The notes beneath the pieces were generated by a model, which was given only the letters and a program-made list of their open reading frames with translations, was not told the origin of the DNA and searched no databases. Shown here in pieces: positions 42,701-52,214 of a stretch of 64,000 nt of DNA (positions are counted from its first letter, which is position 1; each line of letters begins with the position of its first letter). This DNA is from Ignelater luminosus (taxonomy: Eukaryota > Arthropoda > Insecta > Coleoptera > Elateridae), in contig VTPC01090618.1 of the NCBI GenBank assembly GCA_011009095.1, positions 458,118-522,117 on the forward strand, read 5' to 3'. The position numbers were made by a program, and so were the translations under genes.

Positions 42701-45700
42701 AAACATAAATAAATCGACTACAATATCAAATGATACCATCGAAGAAATCAAGTCAACAGATTCAACAGAAGACCCAGTAAATTCAACCGTTTGTTTTGAC
42801 AACTTCAAGCCAAAACTCTCAAGTACTCAGTATTTTAATAAAACTAATTTAGATGTTTCTAAGAATTCTACACAAAACAGCAAGTTCAATTCCAATGTGG
42901 TTGATGAAACTCCTAATAAAGATTTGGAAAATTTCTTTGTTCCTAGTTTAGCATTACCTTCTCAAAAATCAGTGAAAACTACAAATAAAAATTTGTTTGA
43001 ATTAAATCAATCAAAAAAAGAAGAGGAAAATAATAAAGGCAGTTCGGTATTAGAAATATCGTTTAGTGCAACAAAGAAATTTAAACCATTTGATTGCAAG
43101 TCAAACAAAAGATCTGCAAGTAACGATAGTCAACAGAAAGAAACAAATTTTATTTTCCCCGAAATTCTAGCCGAAGAAAATTTAAAACATGATGGTGTAA
43201 CAAATGAATGGATCAAGCGAACCGACAACTTTGGTAATGAATTTTATATTCATAAAAGAACAGGTAAGTAAACGCAGAACCTTCACCTGTCTCGGTCTAG
43301 ATACGTAAAATCGCCTGGTATTTTCCTTTTCCATACTTCTCCCTTCCTCTTTTAGCACCTTTATACCATAATATATTTATTAAACAACAGAGCATGGTAA
43401 TTCAATGTATCAGCCACACCAAGAATAAACCTTGGACGTTATACTCGTAATGATTGCTATAAGCAGATTAGGCAAGTAGGTACCTCACCACTTTCTGGTG
43501 CCTGAAATTGACTTTTTGGCCATGAAACTTCTATTGATTAAAAAATGAACTTTGTACACCCTCTAAATACCTATACAGTGTGTCCAAGATAAGGATGCAC
43601 GGCATGGGGATCTTGGAAACGGTAAGAGATACAACATCGGTTAAATGGGATGAAAGTTGGCTATTCATAGGACCTTTTTGTTGGCGTTTGCAAAATCTAG
43701 ATATTTGGATAGTTTCAGAGATATTTTAAAAAAAAGTAGATTTCTCGATTTTCGTTATTATTTTTTCTTTCCTTTATTTGAAGAGATATTGAAAAACTAA
43801 AATCACTTTTCCATTACCTTTTTTGTTCTCTATTAAAATACGTTATTAAAATTCCTGTACAACGTTTTCTGTTTCTAGTAACCATCATCAACCTCATTTT
43901 TTTAAATAGGCGAAAAAACAATTGAAAATTATTTTGGATAGCTCTTGTTGCCACGATTCTAATGATGTAAACACGATAGCGTTATGCTACAAATTAATGC
44001 ATTCTCCAGTACTCTGGCCTGCACGATCACCTGATCTAACACCGTTAGATTTCTTTTTTCTGGGGTTATGTCAAGAATCATGTGCTCAACCAAAATTTTG
44101 AAGATGAACAGCAATTATCACAGTAGATCACAGCAGCGTTCAACACAAAAAAGTCAAAACCAAAATAATCCTATCACGTTTACATCATTAAAATCGTGAC
44201 AACAAAAGCAATTCAAAACAATTTTCAATTGTTTTTTGGCCTATTTAAAAAAAATGAGTTTGATGATGGTTACTAGAAACAGAAAACGTTGTGCAGAGAT
44301 TTTGTTGGCGTATTTTAATATAGAACAAAAAGTGGCAATGGAAAAGTGGTTTTAGTTTTCCGATACCTCTTCAAATAAATAAAAGAAAAAATAATAACAG
44401 AAATCGAGAAATCTACTTTTTTTAAATATCTCTGAAACTATCCAAGATATCTAGATTTTGCAAACGCCAACAAAAAGCTCCTATAAATAGCCAACTTTCA
44501 TCCCATTTAACCGATGCTAAATCTCTTACCGTCTCCAAGATCCCCATGCCGGGCATCCTTATCTTGGACACACTGTATATAATTTTTAGGAATGACATCA
44601 ATGCAGAGTCCGAAACAGATTTCCAATTTTGATTTTGTAAAAAGAATTGAATTTATTCCTAAAGGCTTATCACCTGTACTGGTAGAAGCAAAGAAAGTGG
44701 ATAAATCTTTAAGTCCCACATCAAAGAAATCTTTATACGCAACCATAATGGAAAATTATGAAAACGAGTTAAACATCATTAAATGGTCTCATTATATTAA
44801 TGATTACAAAGGTAGTTCTTCATTTTTAAAATTTTATTTATTAATATTGTTTAATATTATAGATGCCAATAAGTTCTTTGAAGAATTATATAGGGAGCAA
44901 GCCAAGCAATTTCAAAGTCTTATTCCAAATATAAATGTAAATGATTTGCCAAAATCAATGAAAAGATTATACAGCAAAAGCCACGGTCAGTCTTTTACAA
45001 AAGATATATTTGCGGATTTAACTATCGTTGGACAGTTAGATAAGAAGTTTATTGTTGCTTTGTCTAAAGGCAAAAATTTGATTATTTTATTTGATCAGCA
45101 TGCAGTGCATGAAAGAGTTCGTTTAGAGACATTATTCAGTGGTAAGTTTACAATATAATAACATGGTGATCAAGCAACAAGACATAACCTCAAAATCTGT
45201 TTTATTACTTACTCTTGCTCATAATAGATTAATTAATTAATTTATAATTCATGGGACCACTGCTGCAATATTCACATTTGAGCCTGGAAAATATTGTAAA
45301 ATCAGAATGTTAGTTTAACTTTTAATCTAATACATTTTCCACTGGCGTGCATTACTACTTGAGAAATATCAAATTTTTACTTTCAGGCTACACAGAAACT
45401 GAAAGTGGTTCTGAGAATTTAAAGTTTAAATCATCCAAGTGCCCTCAAAAAATTGCCCTCAATTTGATGGAAATTGACATAAACATTTTAATTAATTCCA
45501 GAAGACTATTTGAAAACTTAGGTTTATCATGTGTAATTTCTGAAAATTCGCTGGAAGTTACCCACATTCCAACTTGTATGTACAATAAATTTATAAAAAA
45601 TGTAAGTAGTTTTATATTAAAAGAATTGCAAAAAAAATGTTTGATTGGGATTTCTGAAAAGGACCAATGTGATAATAACAATTTGGAAAATATCTTAACA

Positions 45701-48700
45701 TCTTTAATCTATGAACAAATCAGTACAATCCTGTCTACCAGAGGAACTGTTACAAAAATACCCAACATTTTGCAAAATATAATTAATTTGGAAGCTTGCA
45801 GAGGTGAAATATGCATATCTATGAGAAATGCATGGTGCTTTGAATATGTTTTGTTCTGTAGGAGCTATCAAATTTGGCGATAGATTAACATCAAAAAAAT
45901 GCGAAGAACTGATAAAAGAGTTGTCAAAATGTAAATTACCATTTCAGTGTGCACATGGAAGACCTACATTAGTACCTCTTATTGATTTCAGCAATATTTC
46001 AAGCAAGGTATATTTTTTTTACTTATGACCCAATCCATTTCAATTCAGGCAGTAACGTGTAAGTAAGTGCCAAAAATTTTGACAATTTCAACATAATTTG
46101 ATTCTTTACAAAAAATTAAGTAACATGTTTTTTTAGTTAAAATAAAACTACAATTATTTTAAAGTGCATTGATTTCTAGAGGTAGAATTTCATCATATAC
46201 ATACAGTAACATTTTATGTAGAATTATACCTTAGCAATTTTAATTATTTACTTGTCATTTATTGGCCTTTACTTTACTAAAGTTTTCTTACCATGACTGT
46301 ATCAATCGTTACAGTTACTTAGCGGTCATATGCAATTTATTAAAGAGAATAAAATATTAATATTTAAAAAAACATATTCTCAGTTTTAATGAAACTTTGG
46401 CAAGGTGTTTATTATGCTTTATGCTGACTGTATGCGAACTATCATTATCCACTTTTGTTTCTTTCTTGAAAGAAATAACAACTACTACAGTACAAAATAA
46501 GTGATAGTAGTGGTGTAACAACTAATCGAAGAAATAAAAGTGGATAATGACGGTTGATCTAACTATAAATTGTATAATAACAAACAACCACACAAATTTT
46601 CATAATTTTCTAAAATGGGGTTTCTAAGAAATTAATTTTTTTATTGTATTTACAATTCTGTATTCTTTTTGGCGTAATTGACACAAGTTTTTGCCATCTA
46701 ATGACGCTAAAAAAGTAAAATACATTTAGTTTTTACTATCAATTATTATTTACAAAACTGTTTTTTTTTGTTATTTTCTGTTTTAAGTTTATATTTGAAA
46801 ATTGTAATTCATTGTAAATACCAGGTGTATACCTATGAAATGAGACTTTCAGCTATTAGACCACAGATGTCGCTAGGAGTATTTTTAAACTGTCCCAAAT
46901 GTCTTATTTTTTTCGTCTGTCATCTGTCAACAATATTCAATTCATTGTTTGTGATGTTTCATACAACAACGCATTTTTTTCGCTCTTAAAAATGTCGAAT
47001 TTCGTGCCTTCAAACTACGATTTGCGGACATCGTTGATTTTCTGTTATCAATTGAAGAAAAACGCTTCTCAAGCTCATCAAATGCTTATAGAAGCTTACG
47101 GTGGACATGCTCTAAGCAGAGCACAGTGCTTCAGGTTGTTTTAAAAATTCCGAAGTGGTGATTTTAGCGTGGAGAACGAGGAACGTGGCCGGCCACCGAA
47201 AAAGTTTGAGGACACCGAATTGCAAGCATTGTTGAATGAAGATGATGGTCAAACGCAAGAAATGATGGCAGAGCAGTTGGGAGTGACCCAAAAAACCATT
47301 TGCAAACGTTTGAAAGACATGGGCATGATTTTAAAGGTCGGAAGATGGGTGCCGCATGAACTGACTGAAAGGCAGCAAGAGAACCGAAAAACCACTTGTG
47401 AAATGCTGCTCTCCCGGTTCAAAAGGAAGTCTTTTTTGCATCGAATCGTTACGGGTGTATTTCTCCAATCCCAAGCGTAAACGCCCGGCCACAAGCCAAA
47501 ATCAACGGCCAAACCAAATCGCTTCGGCCGCAAGGCAATGCTGTGTGTTTTCTGGGATCAGCATGGTATGATTTGGTACGAGCTATTAAAACCAGGTGAA
47601 ACAGTTGACGGTGCGCGCTACCAACGACAATTGGCCGATTTGAACAGCGCTATACACCGAAAACGCCCAGAATATGCCGATCGGCGTCACAAAGTAATTT
47701 TTCTTGATGACAATGCACCACCACATCGAACAAGAGCGACCCGGGAATTGGTGGAGACGTACGATTGGGAACCGCTGGTGCATGCGGCTTACTCACCAGA
47801 CTTGGCGCCTTCCGATTATCATTTGTTTGCATCGATGGGCCACGCACTTTCCGAGCAGCGCTTCAATTCTCACGAAGAAGCCAAAAAATGGCTCGATGAT
47901 TGGTTTGCGGCCAAAGACGGCCAATGTTTTTGGCGCGGCATTCACAAATTGCCTGAGAGATGGGTAAAATGTGTCGCTAGCGATGGCTATTATTTTGAAG
48001 ATTAAATTTGTAACCATTTTTTGTTAATAAACGTTTAAAATTGAAAAAAAAAGTCTCATTTCATAGGTATACACCTGGTAGTAAATAGAAAGCATGAGTG
48101 CTGGCCAATCAAACCGTTTAATGCCCACCTCATCAAGATATTCTCTGACAACTCTCGCTACGTGACGTCTCGCATTATCTTGCATGAAAATGCCATACTC
48201 GCCCATGGTGAGCATGAAAGACATAGCATGATCTTCGAGAACTTCCGTAATGTACCTGTGAGCTGTCAGGGAGCCATTCCGTATGAAAAGAAACTCTATG
48301 CGTGCTTGTGAAGAGATTCCTGCCCAAACCGCCAAATAGAAGTCGCTCGTCAATACAAACTAGGGTATATCTTTCTCCTGGTCTTCTTCATACTCAGAGA
48401 TAACATTTCTCTGAAAACTAATGACTCAGCGCCTACTGGTACAATGATTTACAATTTGCAAACATAAGCTTAGAACTTCACAATTTCAAAGTGACCTAAA
48501 TTGTTTACTCGCCAGTGTATATTATAACCGTCACATCTTTACTTTTTAACATATCGAAAAAAAAGACAATAAATGCTTTCAAGGAAATTTTCAGCAAAAA
48601 GAAAATAGACAGAACGTAAAAAAGGATAACTTCAAAATTCTAGATTACACCTTACAAAATGCTAAATTCAATGCCTGAATTGAAATAGATTGGATTGTAT

Positions 48701-50624
48701 ACGAATATGTGTGTATTATTAGATTTTTTAAAGATTTGATATTTTCAAAGTCGGTGAGTTCTTCAAAATGTTATAAGGCTTTTTCAGATTTTTCGTTAAC
48801 TTCAGATACAATTCAACATTTGAAAAGAAAATTAACAAAATTTTTAAATAATATAGCAGAACGTAATAACTAACTGAAGCAAGGGCGCCCGGAGGGGGGG
48901 GGCAAGTGGGGTCATTTGCTTGCAAAAACAATTAAATGTATAGAAGAAAAAATAAATTTATGCTGTCGACAATCATAGAATTGGACGGCAATCTTTATTT
49001 TGCCCCCCTCCCCTCTGGAAAAAATCCTGCGGGCGCCGTTGAACTAAATCTAATAATCTGAACACAATAGTAAGTTATTTATATAAACTACTCAAAAATG
49101 AATAGGGATATTGTAATTATATGGATCTGCAGATTTCCGAAACGTACAGATGTAGCTATTAAACTAACGTTGGATCAAGTAAGTATTTTCCACACGATTA
49201 CAGCAATGTAGACGTTGTCTATCAAAAAATATCAATTGCTTCAAAGTTTGTTGAAAACAAGTTGATTGTAACTGGTCAAGTTTATTATCATTTTTAATAC
49301 TTTATAAGATTTATTGTTGAATATCTTAAACAGTTGCAATGGAAAGACGACATTTGACACCAGAACAAGTTAATTTTGCGGTTGATTTGCAGCAAAGAGA
49401 AGAGCAACAAGTTGATATTGCAGATTTGTTAGAATGTTTGCAAAGTGTTGTTTCCTGTGTACTTGTTCACTTACCAGAAACCAGAAACATCTCTAGGAGA
49501 CCGGGCAGTGGGTCCTCTTTCATTACGACACCTCAGATAGATTGATTTTTAATAATTAATGCAAGAATGTGCCCATTTTCTCTTGCTAGACACCTGAAGC
49601 AAGAACTTCAAACTGCGACAGGTCTAAGGGCATCTGACCAAACCGTACGAAATCGGTTACACGAGGTAGAACTGACATCATATAATTCCCTGAAATGACC
49701 GGCAAGAACTACAGCGCAAACGAAGGCAGAGGGTGCGCTGGGCAAGATTAAGGCTATAAGAGGATACGCTTTGGAACGATATATTGTATACAGATAAGTC
49801 GCGGTTTTGTTTCAAAAACGATAGTCGTCTTCAGAGGGTATATCGCAATGCAGGATATCGCACGCTACCACAATTTACCCGCTCAGTCACTTCTTATGGG
49901 GTTAGCGGTATTATGGTTTGGGCATAAGTATCTTTTGGGTGGCGTGCCGACCTCCATATTGTTCAGGGAAACCTAGCAGCCGAATGATACGTTCAAGACA
50001 TCATTTCGAACTATGTATTAAATCGAGCCAATACTGTTGGCCGAGAAACCCTGACTTTTCTTGATGATAACGCTAGGCAACACACAATTAAAAGGGAGAA
50101 AATTAATGATCTAGCCCTTTCGACACTTTCACCTGATCTAAACAGAATTGGGCACGTATGAGATATGCTTCAGAGATGACTGGACAATCATCATTCTCAA
50201 CCAGCCTCTATTTAGCAGCTTGCAGGTGTATTAAAAATTTTTTGGGATGAAACACCACAAGAGCATATTGGCAACTGCGAAGATGTCAAGCAGTTATTGA
50301 TGCCCATGGAGATGCAACCACTTATTAATATCTTGAATTTATATTGTTTCAATTGTTATAATTTTTTATTACGGTGTTAATTTTAAATTATTGTTATTTT
50401 ACTTAATTATCCCATGTCCAATATTAAACATTTCTGCAAATAATTAACATTAGAATATTCACAAATATGTTTTTGCAAGACAAAATGTTGTATCACTCTT
50501 TAAAGACCATACTGTACCAATATCCCTATTCATTTTTGAGTAGTTTATTTAAATAAGCTACGTTAATATTATTTTTCTTTTGTAGCAAGTGAGAAAAGCA
50601 GATTTGAAGAAACTGTTGATTTAA
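24726..50624 (+). CDS. MLH3: DNA mismatch repair/meiotic crossover endonuclease subunit MLH3
   Basis: MutL homologue that pairs with MLH1 (MutL-gamma) to nick DNA during meiotic crossing-over. Eleven exons: 24726-24815, 27968-30749, 41662-41946, 42007-42102, 42156-42230, 42289-43263, 44590-44811, 44863-45141, 45387-45803, 45862-46007 and 50586-50624. All have GT-AG junctions and compatible phases, giving 1,801 residues against about 1,450 in human. The GHKL ATPase has E29 and N33 (split by the first intron), DNGIG 57-61, TSKC 76-79 and GFRGESLASI 92-101. The C-terminal endonuclease has DQHAVHERVRLE with D1586, H1588, E1592 and E1597, ACRGAIKF around 1738-1745 and CAHGRP 1770-1775, so every metal-site motif is present. 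The long Asn-rich linker has a Cys/His cluster and two SPYF motifs. The YIHKRTG-MTSM join across exons 6/7 matches human YVNKMTG-LSTF. Four of ten introns are bloated by transposons. The C-terminus stops soon after the RK..LKK helix, shorter than in human. Confidence 0.93.
26200..27013 (+). pseudogene. Broken transposon-related gene of a DUF7869-like family (MLH3 intron 1)
   Basis: Frame-shifting translation gives blocks typical of a large uncharacterised insect family I recall as DUF7869 (name not verified): DLQKCLPTP, YCMLWDETQSLRGGNEISSS, WLDNCSGQNRN, KGHTHMKADAVHGKIEKK, then RDWAQFI and VVWPQVRR before a stop at 27011-27013. Short frameshifts join the frames (for example near 26415-26450) and stops interrupt the N-terminal part. 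The D..Q and HT..AD..H..IE pattern suggests an RNase-H-like fold, which is inference. Same strand as MLH3 but not part of it. It is a relic within intron 1 with no visible termini. Confidence 0.55.
27014..27967. other. Distal part of MLH3 intron 1
   Basis: Intronic DNA up to the acceptor TTGTTACAG. A somewhat GC-richer patch at 27355-27645 reads open for 96 codons but has no family I recognise. Nothing else is seen. Confidence 0.5.
30750..31423. other. Start of MLH3 intron 2
   Basis: Intronic DNA between the donor GTAAGT at 30750 and the Harbinger element. An 87-codon frame at 30802-31065 does not splice in phase to exon 2 and has no recognisable domain. Confidence 0.5.
31901..32699 (+). pseudogene. 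Harbinger Myb/SANT-like accessory protein
   Basis: Second gene of the Harbinger element, which in this superfamily helps transposase enter the nucleus and bind DNA. Exon 1 (31901-32009) encodes a C2H2-like finger (CKFCHLQTF...H..NEH). It splices by GTAGGT to an exon starting at 32072 that continues in phase as SFWSAFQAITTYN, an acidic stretch, then the SANT-like domain (KMWTTETT, FVWIKIAETL, NCETKWKSLKRTYK, RQWEFF) and a basic tail (RKRKANAAEER) ending at 32699. One in-frame TAA at 32235-32237 interrupts the start of the SANT domain, so the copy is probably dead unless translation starts at the downstream ATG (32286). That would lack helix 1. Confidence 0.75.
33059..34209 (-). pseudogene. Harbinger (HARBI1-like) DDE transposase
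   Basis: Three exons on the minus strand: 33899-34209, 33681-33850 and 33059-33621, with short introns (48 and 59 bp) and consistent phases, 347 residues in all. The N-terminal part carries the helical region. Exon 2 has SVANRFCISKSTCW, a helix-turn-helix-like block. Exon 3 has the DDE_Tnp_4 catalytic core: GAVDGTHIRI (first D), GDKAYPL (second D) and SRAVIENAYALLEGRFRRLK (E). One TAG (plus-strand 33742-33744) interrupts exon 2, probably from TGG, in a block that usually reads II.WP. Otherwise the coding sequence looks whole, which suggests a rather recent death. Confidence 0.85.
34669..36580 (+). mobile_element. Decayed hAT transposon of the GTF2IRD2/ZBED5-like group
   Basis: The left end has the characteristic GGAGGTCGGCAACCCGCGG word followed by GCTCGCGAGCC seen at termini of this hAT group. 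Inside, frame-shifting translation gives transposase landmarks: SLTCDESCDVNDIAQVSLL, RYVSDY, FHCIIHQAALC, VKIVNLI, an LQKFYFAVNMISHLN..NQKLQGRNNT block, LTFEQQL, and the hAT dimerisation tail ILGSTYYCEQTFSNMN...LRSQLNDVSLETCLK ending at 36477-36479. Many stops and frameshifts are present and the right terminus is not clear. It lies 223 bp beyond the Harbinger element in MLH3 intron 2. Confidence 0.75.
36674..36734. repeat. Short inverted-repeat element with ACAGGGTG ends
   Basis: Begins ACAGGGTGATTC and ends GAACACCCTGTA, around an A/T-rich loop. Very short repeats with ACAGGGTGT ends are common relics of Tc1/mariner-type elements in insect genomes. There is no coding content. Confidence 0.5.
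36960..37330 (-). mobile_element. Fossil Ty1/copia LTR-retrotransposon fragment
   Basis: A short remnant of a copia-type polyprotein, recognisable from the block that precedes and enters the reverse transcriptase (EPKSYLEA, EWVQAINGEL, WTPAQLP, FKIKRDGS). Only a small part of the element is left. It is broken, has no visible long terminal repeats and looks old. It lies in MLH3 intron 2 next to the LINE on the opposite strand. Confidence 0.7.
37500..39270 (+). mobile_element. Truncated non-LTR retrotransposon (LINE)
   Basis: 5'-truncated LINE in MLH3 intron 2. The end of an apurinic-type endonuclease domain is visible (RTYRGLDTDSDHLLLGVKMK), then a highly charged Lys/Glu spacer, then reverse transcriptase blocks in order: NLKNNRSPGKDGLTAELFK, CRGIALLNVAYKILA, YQCGFRKGRST, FIDFKQAYDS, SGLRQGDPMSSVLFNLELE, CLAYADDVVLITRSK and GLRINENKT, and finally EEIQARLVAANKCVYALNK. 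Several stops and frameshifts split it (for example a TAG at 38161-38163 and breaks near 38345 and 38690). The YADD catalytic pair is intact. The clade (RTE-, Jockey- or other) is not settled by eye. Confidence 0.8.
39271..41661. other. End of MLH3 intron 2
   Basis: No exon or recognisable element. The stretch is less AT-rich than its surroundings, notably 39950-41450, and may be old retroelement non-coding sequence. It ends at the acceptor CTATTGCAG before exon 3. Confidence 0.45.
43576..44575. mobile_element. 1,000-bp fold-back Tc1/mariner derivative in MLH3 intron 6
   Basis: Long inverted arms of about 400 bp, roughly 43576-43985 and 44166-44575, start and end with CAGTGTGTCCAAGATAAGGA and its exact complement and stay highly similar along their length. 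TA flanks both ends (43574-43575 and 44576-44577), the Tc1/mariner target duplication. The central loop of about 180 bp keeps a scrap of transposase reading WPARSPDLTPLDFF, the catalytic PDL.P.DFF block. It is non-autonomous. The right end is only 14 bp from exon 7, so most of the MLH3 3' splice region lies inside the element. Transcribed, the arms could form a roughly 400-bp hairpin. Confidence 0.92.
46821..48078 (+). mobile_element. mariner element with intact ends, dead transposase
   Basis: A 1,258-bp element in MLH3 intron 10 with perfect 28-bp inverted ends (CCAGGTGTATACCTATGAAA...) and a TA duplication at 46819-46820 and 48079-48080. It is inserted beside or into a Tc1-like relic on its right side. 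The sharp termini indicate modest age. Its single gene is broken. Confidence 0.95.
46992..48005 (+). pseudogene. mariner transposase, first catalytic Asp lost
   Basis: DD34D mariner transposase. The N-terminal DNA-binding part is present (RTSLIFCYQLKKNASQAHQM, GRPPKKFEDTELQALL, VTQKTICKRLKDMG, RWVPHEL). One in-frame TAA at 47142-47144 sits where a Lys is expected (CFR.F-KFRSGDF). In the catalytic domain the usual TGDEKW.YF block reads ATCGTTACGGGTGTATTTC. About four codons holding the first catalytic Asp are deleted and the frame shifts. The later parts are intact: VIFLDDNAPPHR (second Asp) and AYSPDLAPSDYHLF (third Asp, DD34D spacing), ending at TAA 48003-48005. It cannot make active enzyme. 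Confidence 0.9.
48079..48522 (-). mobile_element. Truncated Tc1-like element
   Basis: Minus-strand transposase fragment: AVWAGISSQARIEFLFIRNG, LTAHRYITEVLEDH, IFMQDNARRHVARVVREYL, then RFDWPAL, after which the mariner begins. These match the GIS..ARTEL and MQDNARPHVA blocks of Tc1 transposases. The right end (near 48505-48522) reads CGCCAGTGTA, a typical Tc1 inverted end flanked by TA. The N-terminal half and the opposite end are missing. Confidence 0.75.
48883..49037. mobile_element. Short GC-ended MITE
   Basis: About 155 bp bounded by GGGCGCC at each end, with an inner G-rich tract on the left (GGAGGGGGGGGGCAAG) facing a C-rich tract on the right (GCCCCCCTCCCCTC). The inverted structure is hAT-like. 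No clear 8-bp target duplication was found. Confidence 0.55.
49086..50545 (+). mobile_element. Tc1-like transposon with intact ends, decayed gene
   Basis: A 1,460-bp element with matching inverted ends (AACTACTCAAAAATGAATAG at the left, its exact complement at the right) and TA on both sides. The transposase frame starts around the ATG at 49339 (MERRHLTPEQVNFAVDLQQR) and continues through ASDQTVRNRLHEVEL, SRFCFK-type, SYGVSGIMVWA and FLDDNARQHT blocks, with many stops and frameshifts. The right end lies 40 bp upstream of MLH3 exon 11. Confidence 0.88.
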
Positions 50625-50879
50625 GAAATATGGTTGACTATCAAGAATTATTAAATAGACTTATTTTCAGAATTAATGTTATGTTCATTATAATACGACT
50701 TGATAATATCATTGTATGGTATCATTTTATAAAATTTGTACATGTGTATGCATTGTATAAGAGTTAAAGATTTATTAAATTGCTATGCTTTTCTAATTTG
50801 TTTTTGCTTAGGCAATATCTATGCATACTATAACCTTAATGGTAACAAAAAAATTAAACAACTTATATAGCACCTTCAG

Positions 50880-51190
50880 AATTAGTCCGGACGTTCACGA
50901 ACATAAACTGGACGTTCATTTGGTGACCGTTAGCTCGAACAGTTCTGGTCCCACCTTTCTTAGCAAGACGGTTGATTTCTTCATTATCTGTGACTTTCTG
51001 ATGATCTAACACGCACAGCAAGGTAATTTTTTACTACCTTTTCCTAGCTGCTTTGGGGATTGCTTAAAGTGCCAAGCGCTTTTTAACTCGAAAGATAAAA
51101 ATCTAAGAGCTTTTGAAGCTACCTGGGTGTCTGATAAAATGTAGATCTTAAGACCTATGGCATGAGTTTCTGCTTAGAAAACACATGGAT
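50880..51190 (-). mobile_element. Retroelement ribonuclease-H-like trace
   Basis: The minus strand shows ILSDTQVASKALRF, then an SAWHFKQSPKQLGKG stretch and a later NRLAKKGGTRT block, in the order seen in ribonuclease H domains of retroelements. It is short and broken, and the element type cannot be decided. Taken as an old fossil. Confidence 0.4.
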
Positions 51191-52214
51191 TAGTACCTAT
51201 CAGTTTTATTAGTTCGAGATTGGAGCCAAAGGCATTCGCAGTCATGTTGTTTTAGCGTAAAGTCGGTTGGTTTTGGAAGTTGGACCTGTGTCAATATTCT
51301 TAAGTAAATGAGCAGTAAGATCTTTCTTGTGTTTTTGTTGTTAATTTGTACATCTAGCGTTAGCTCTATGGCTATTGTGAAACTTGAATATGTTGACTCC
51401 ATGTCCAAATTCACAACAAATGGCGGAACGGGCAAGGGCATACTGAATTTTATTCTGGCCTTCCTATGGCGTTTATTGAAAAACCTCTATACACGAGTCT
51501 AATATTTTTCGATTTAAAAGCACCCATAAAGGTTTCATTGAAATTGGTTAAGACGGCTGGAGCAGCGCCAGTTTCGTGAAAGCCAATTTTAACCATTTTC
51601 CGATCTATAGTATTTTTTTGTAAGGCTCGAGGAGCCCATTTAGACGAACGGCAAAATACATATCGACTGTATCAGAGTAAGAATGTCACAATATTAAAAA
51701 TGTGAATTAATACATAAATAGCATAAAAGAAAGCCTCGATGGTATTAAAAACAAAACTTTCCTTATTGTTAAATTAATGAAGGTTACAAGTAATTAAGAC
51801 TGCAATAGGAATGTCAAAGGTTTAATTAAAGCAAGAATGTATAGCTTAAGGATTACAATTTTTCTTTCTAAATTGACTGAAATATGTATAAATAGAAAAT
51901 ACAGAAAAACACAAGACTCTTTTTCCACTGACCATGGACACATTATTAAGTAAGTAATATTTTTTAGTTTTTATTCTTATATTGTTATGTCTTGTTTTAT
52001 ATTATTTTGTGCAAACATATTAAGCTATGAAAACGTAGAATAAATTTGTGTAAAACCTCTTCCTGTGTCTAATTTTTAACATCAGAGAACCCAGATTATT
52101 GGTGTCATAGTGTTGCCAGTGGTACTAAAGCTGACCTACTGGTAACACGACTTGTTTTCAATGTAGAATCGTCAGTAAAAACTTCATCGAGATCGGCGAC
52201 GGTCTCACTGTGCC
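51191..52214. other. Intergenic DNA with unassigned coding-like patch
   Basis: 51191-51660 reads open in pieces on both strands. The minus strand gives an 83-codon frame (LPVPPFVVNLDMESTYSSF...) and the plus strand a 64-codon frame with a hydrophobic start. I recognise neither. From 51660 on it is plain AT-rich DNA. Confidence 0.35.

Noticed and set aside
51308-51502. Possible small secreted protein starting with a hydrophobic leader
   Set aside because: The opposite strand is equally open, there is no splice or polyadenylation context, and it sits in a patch of old repeats.
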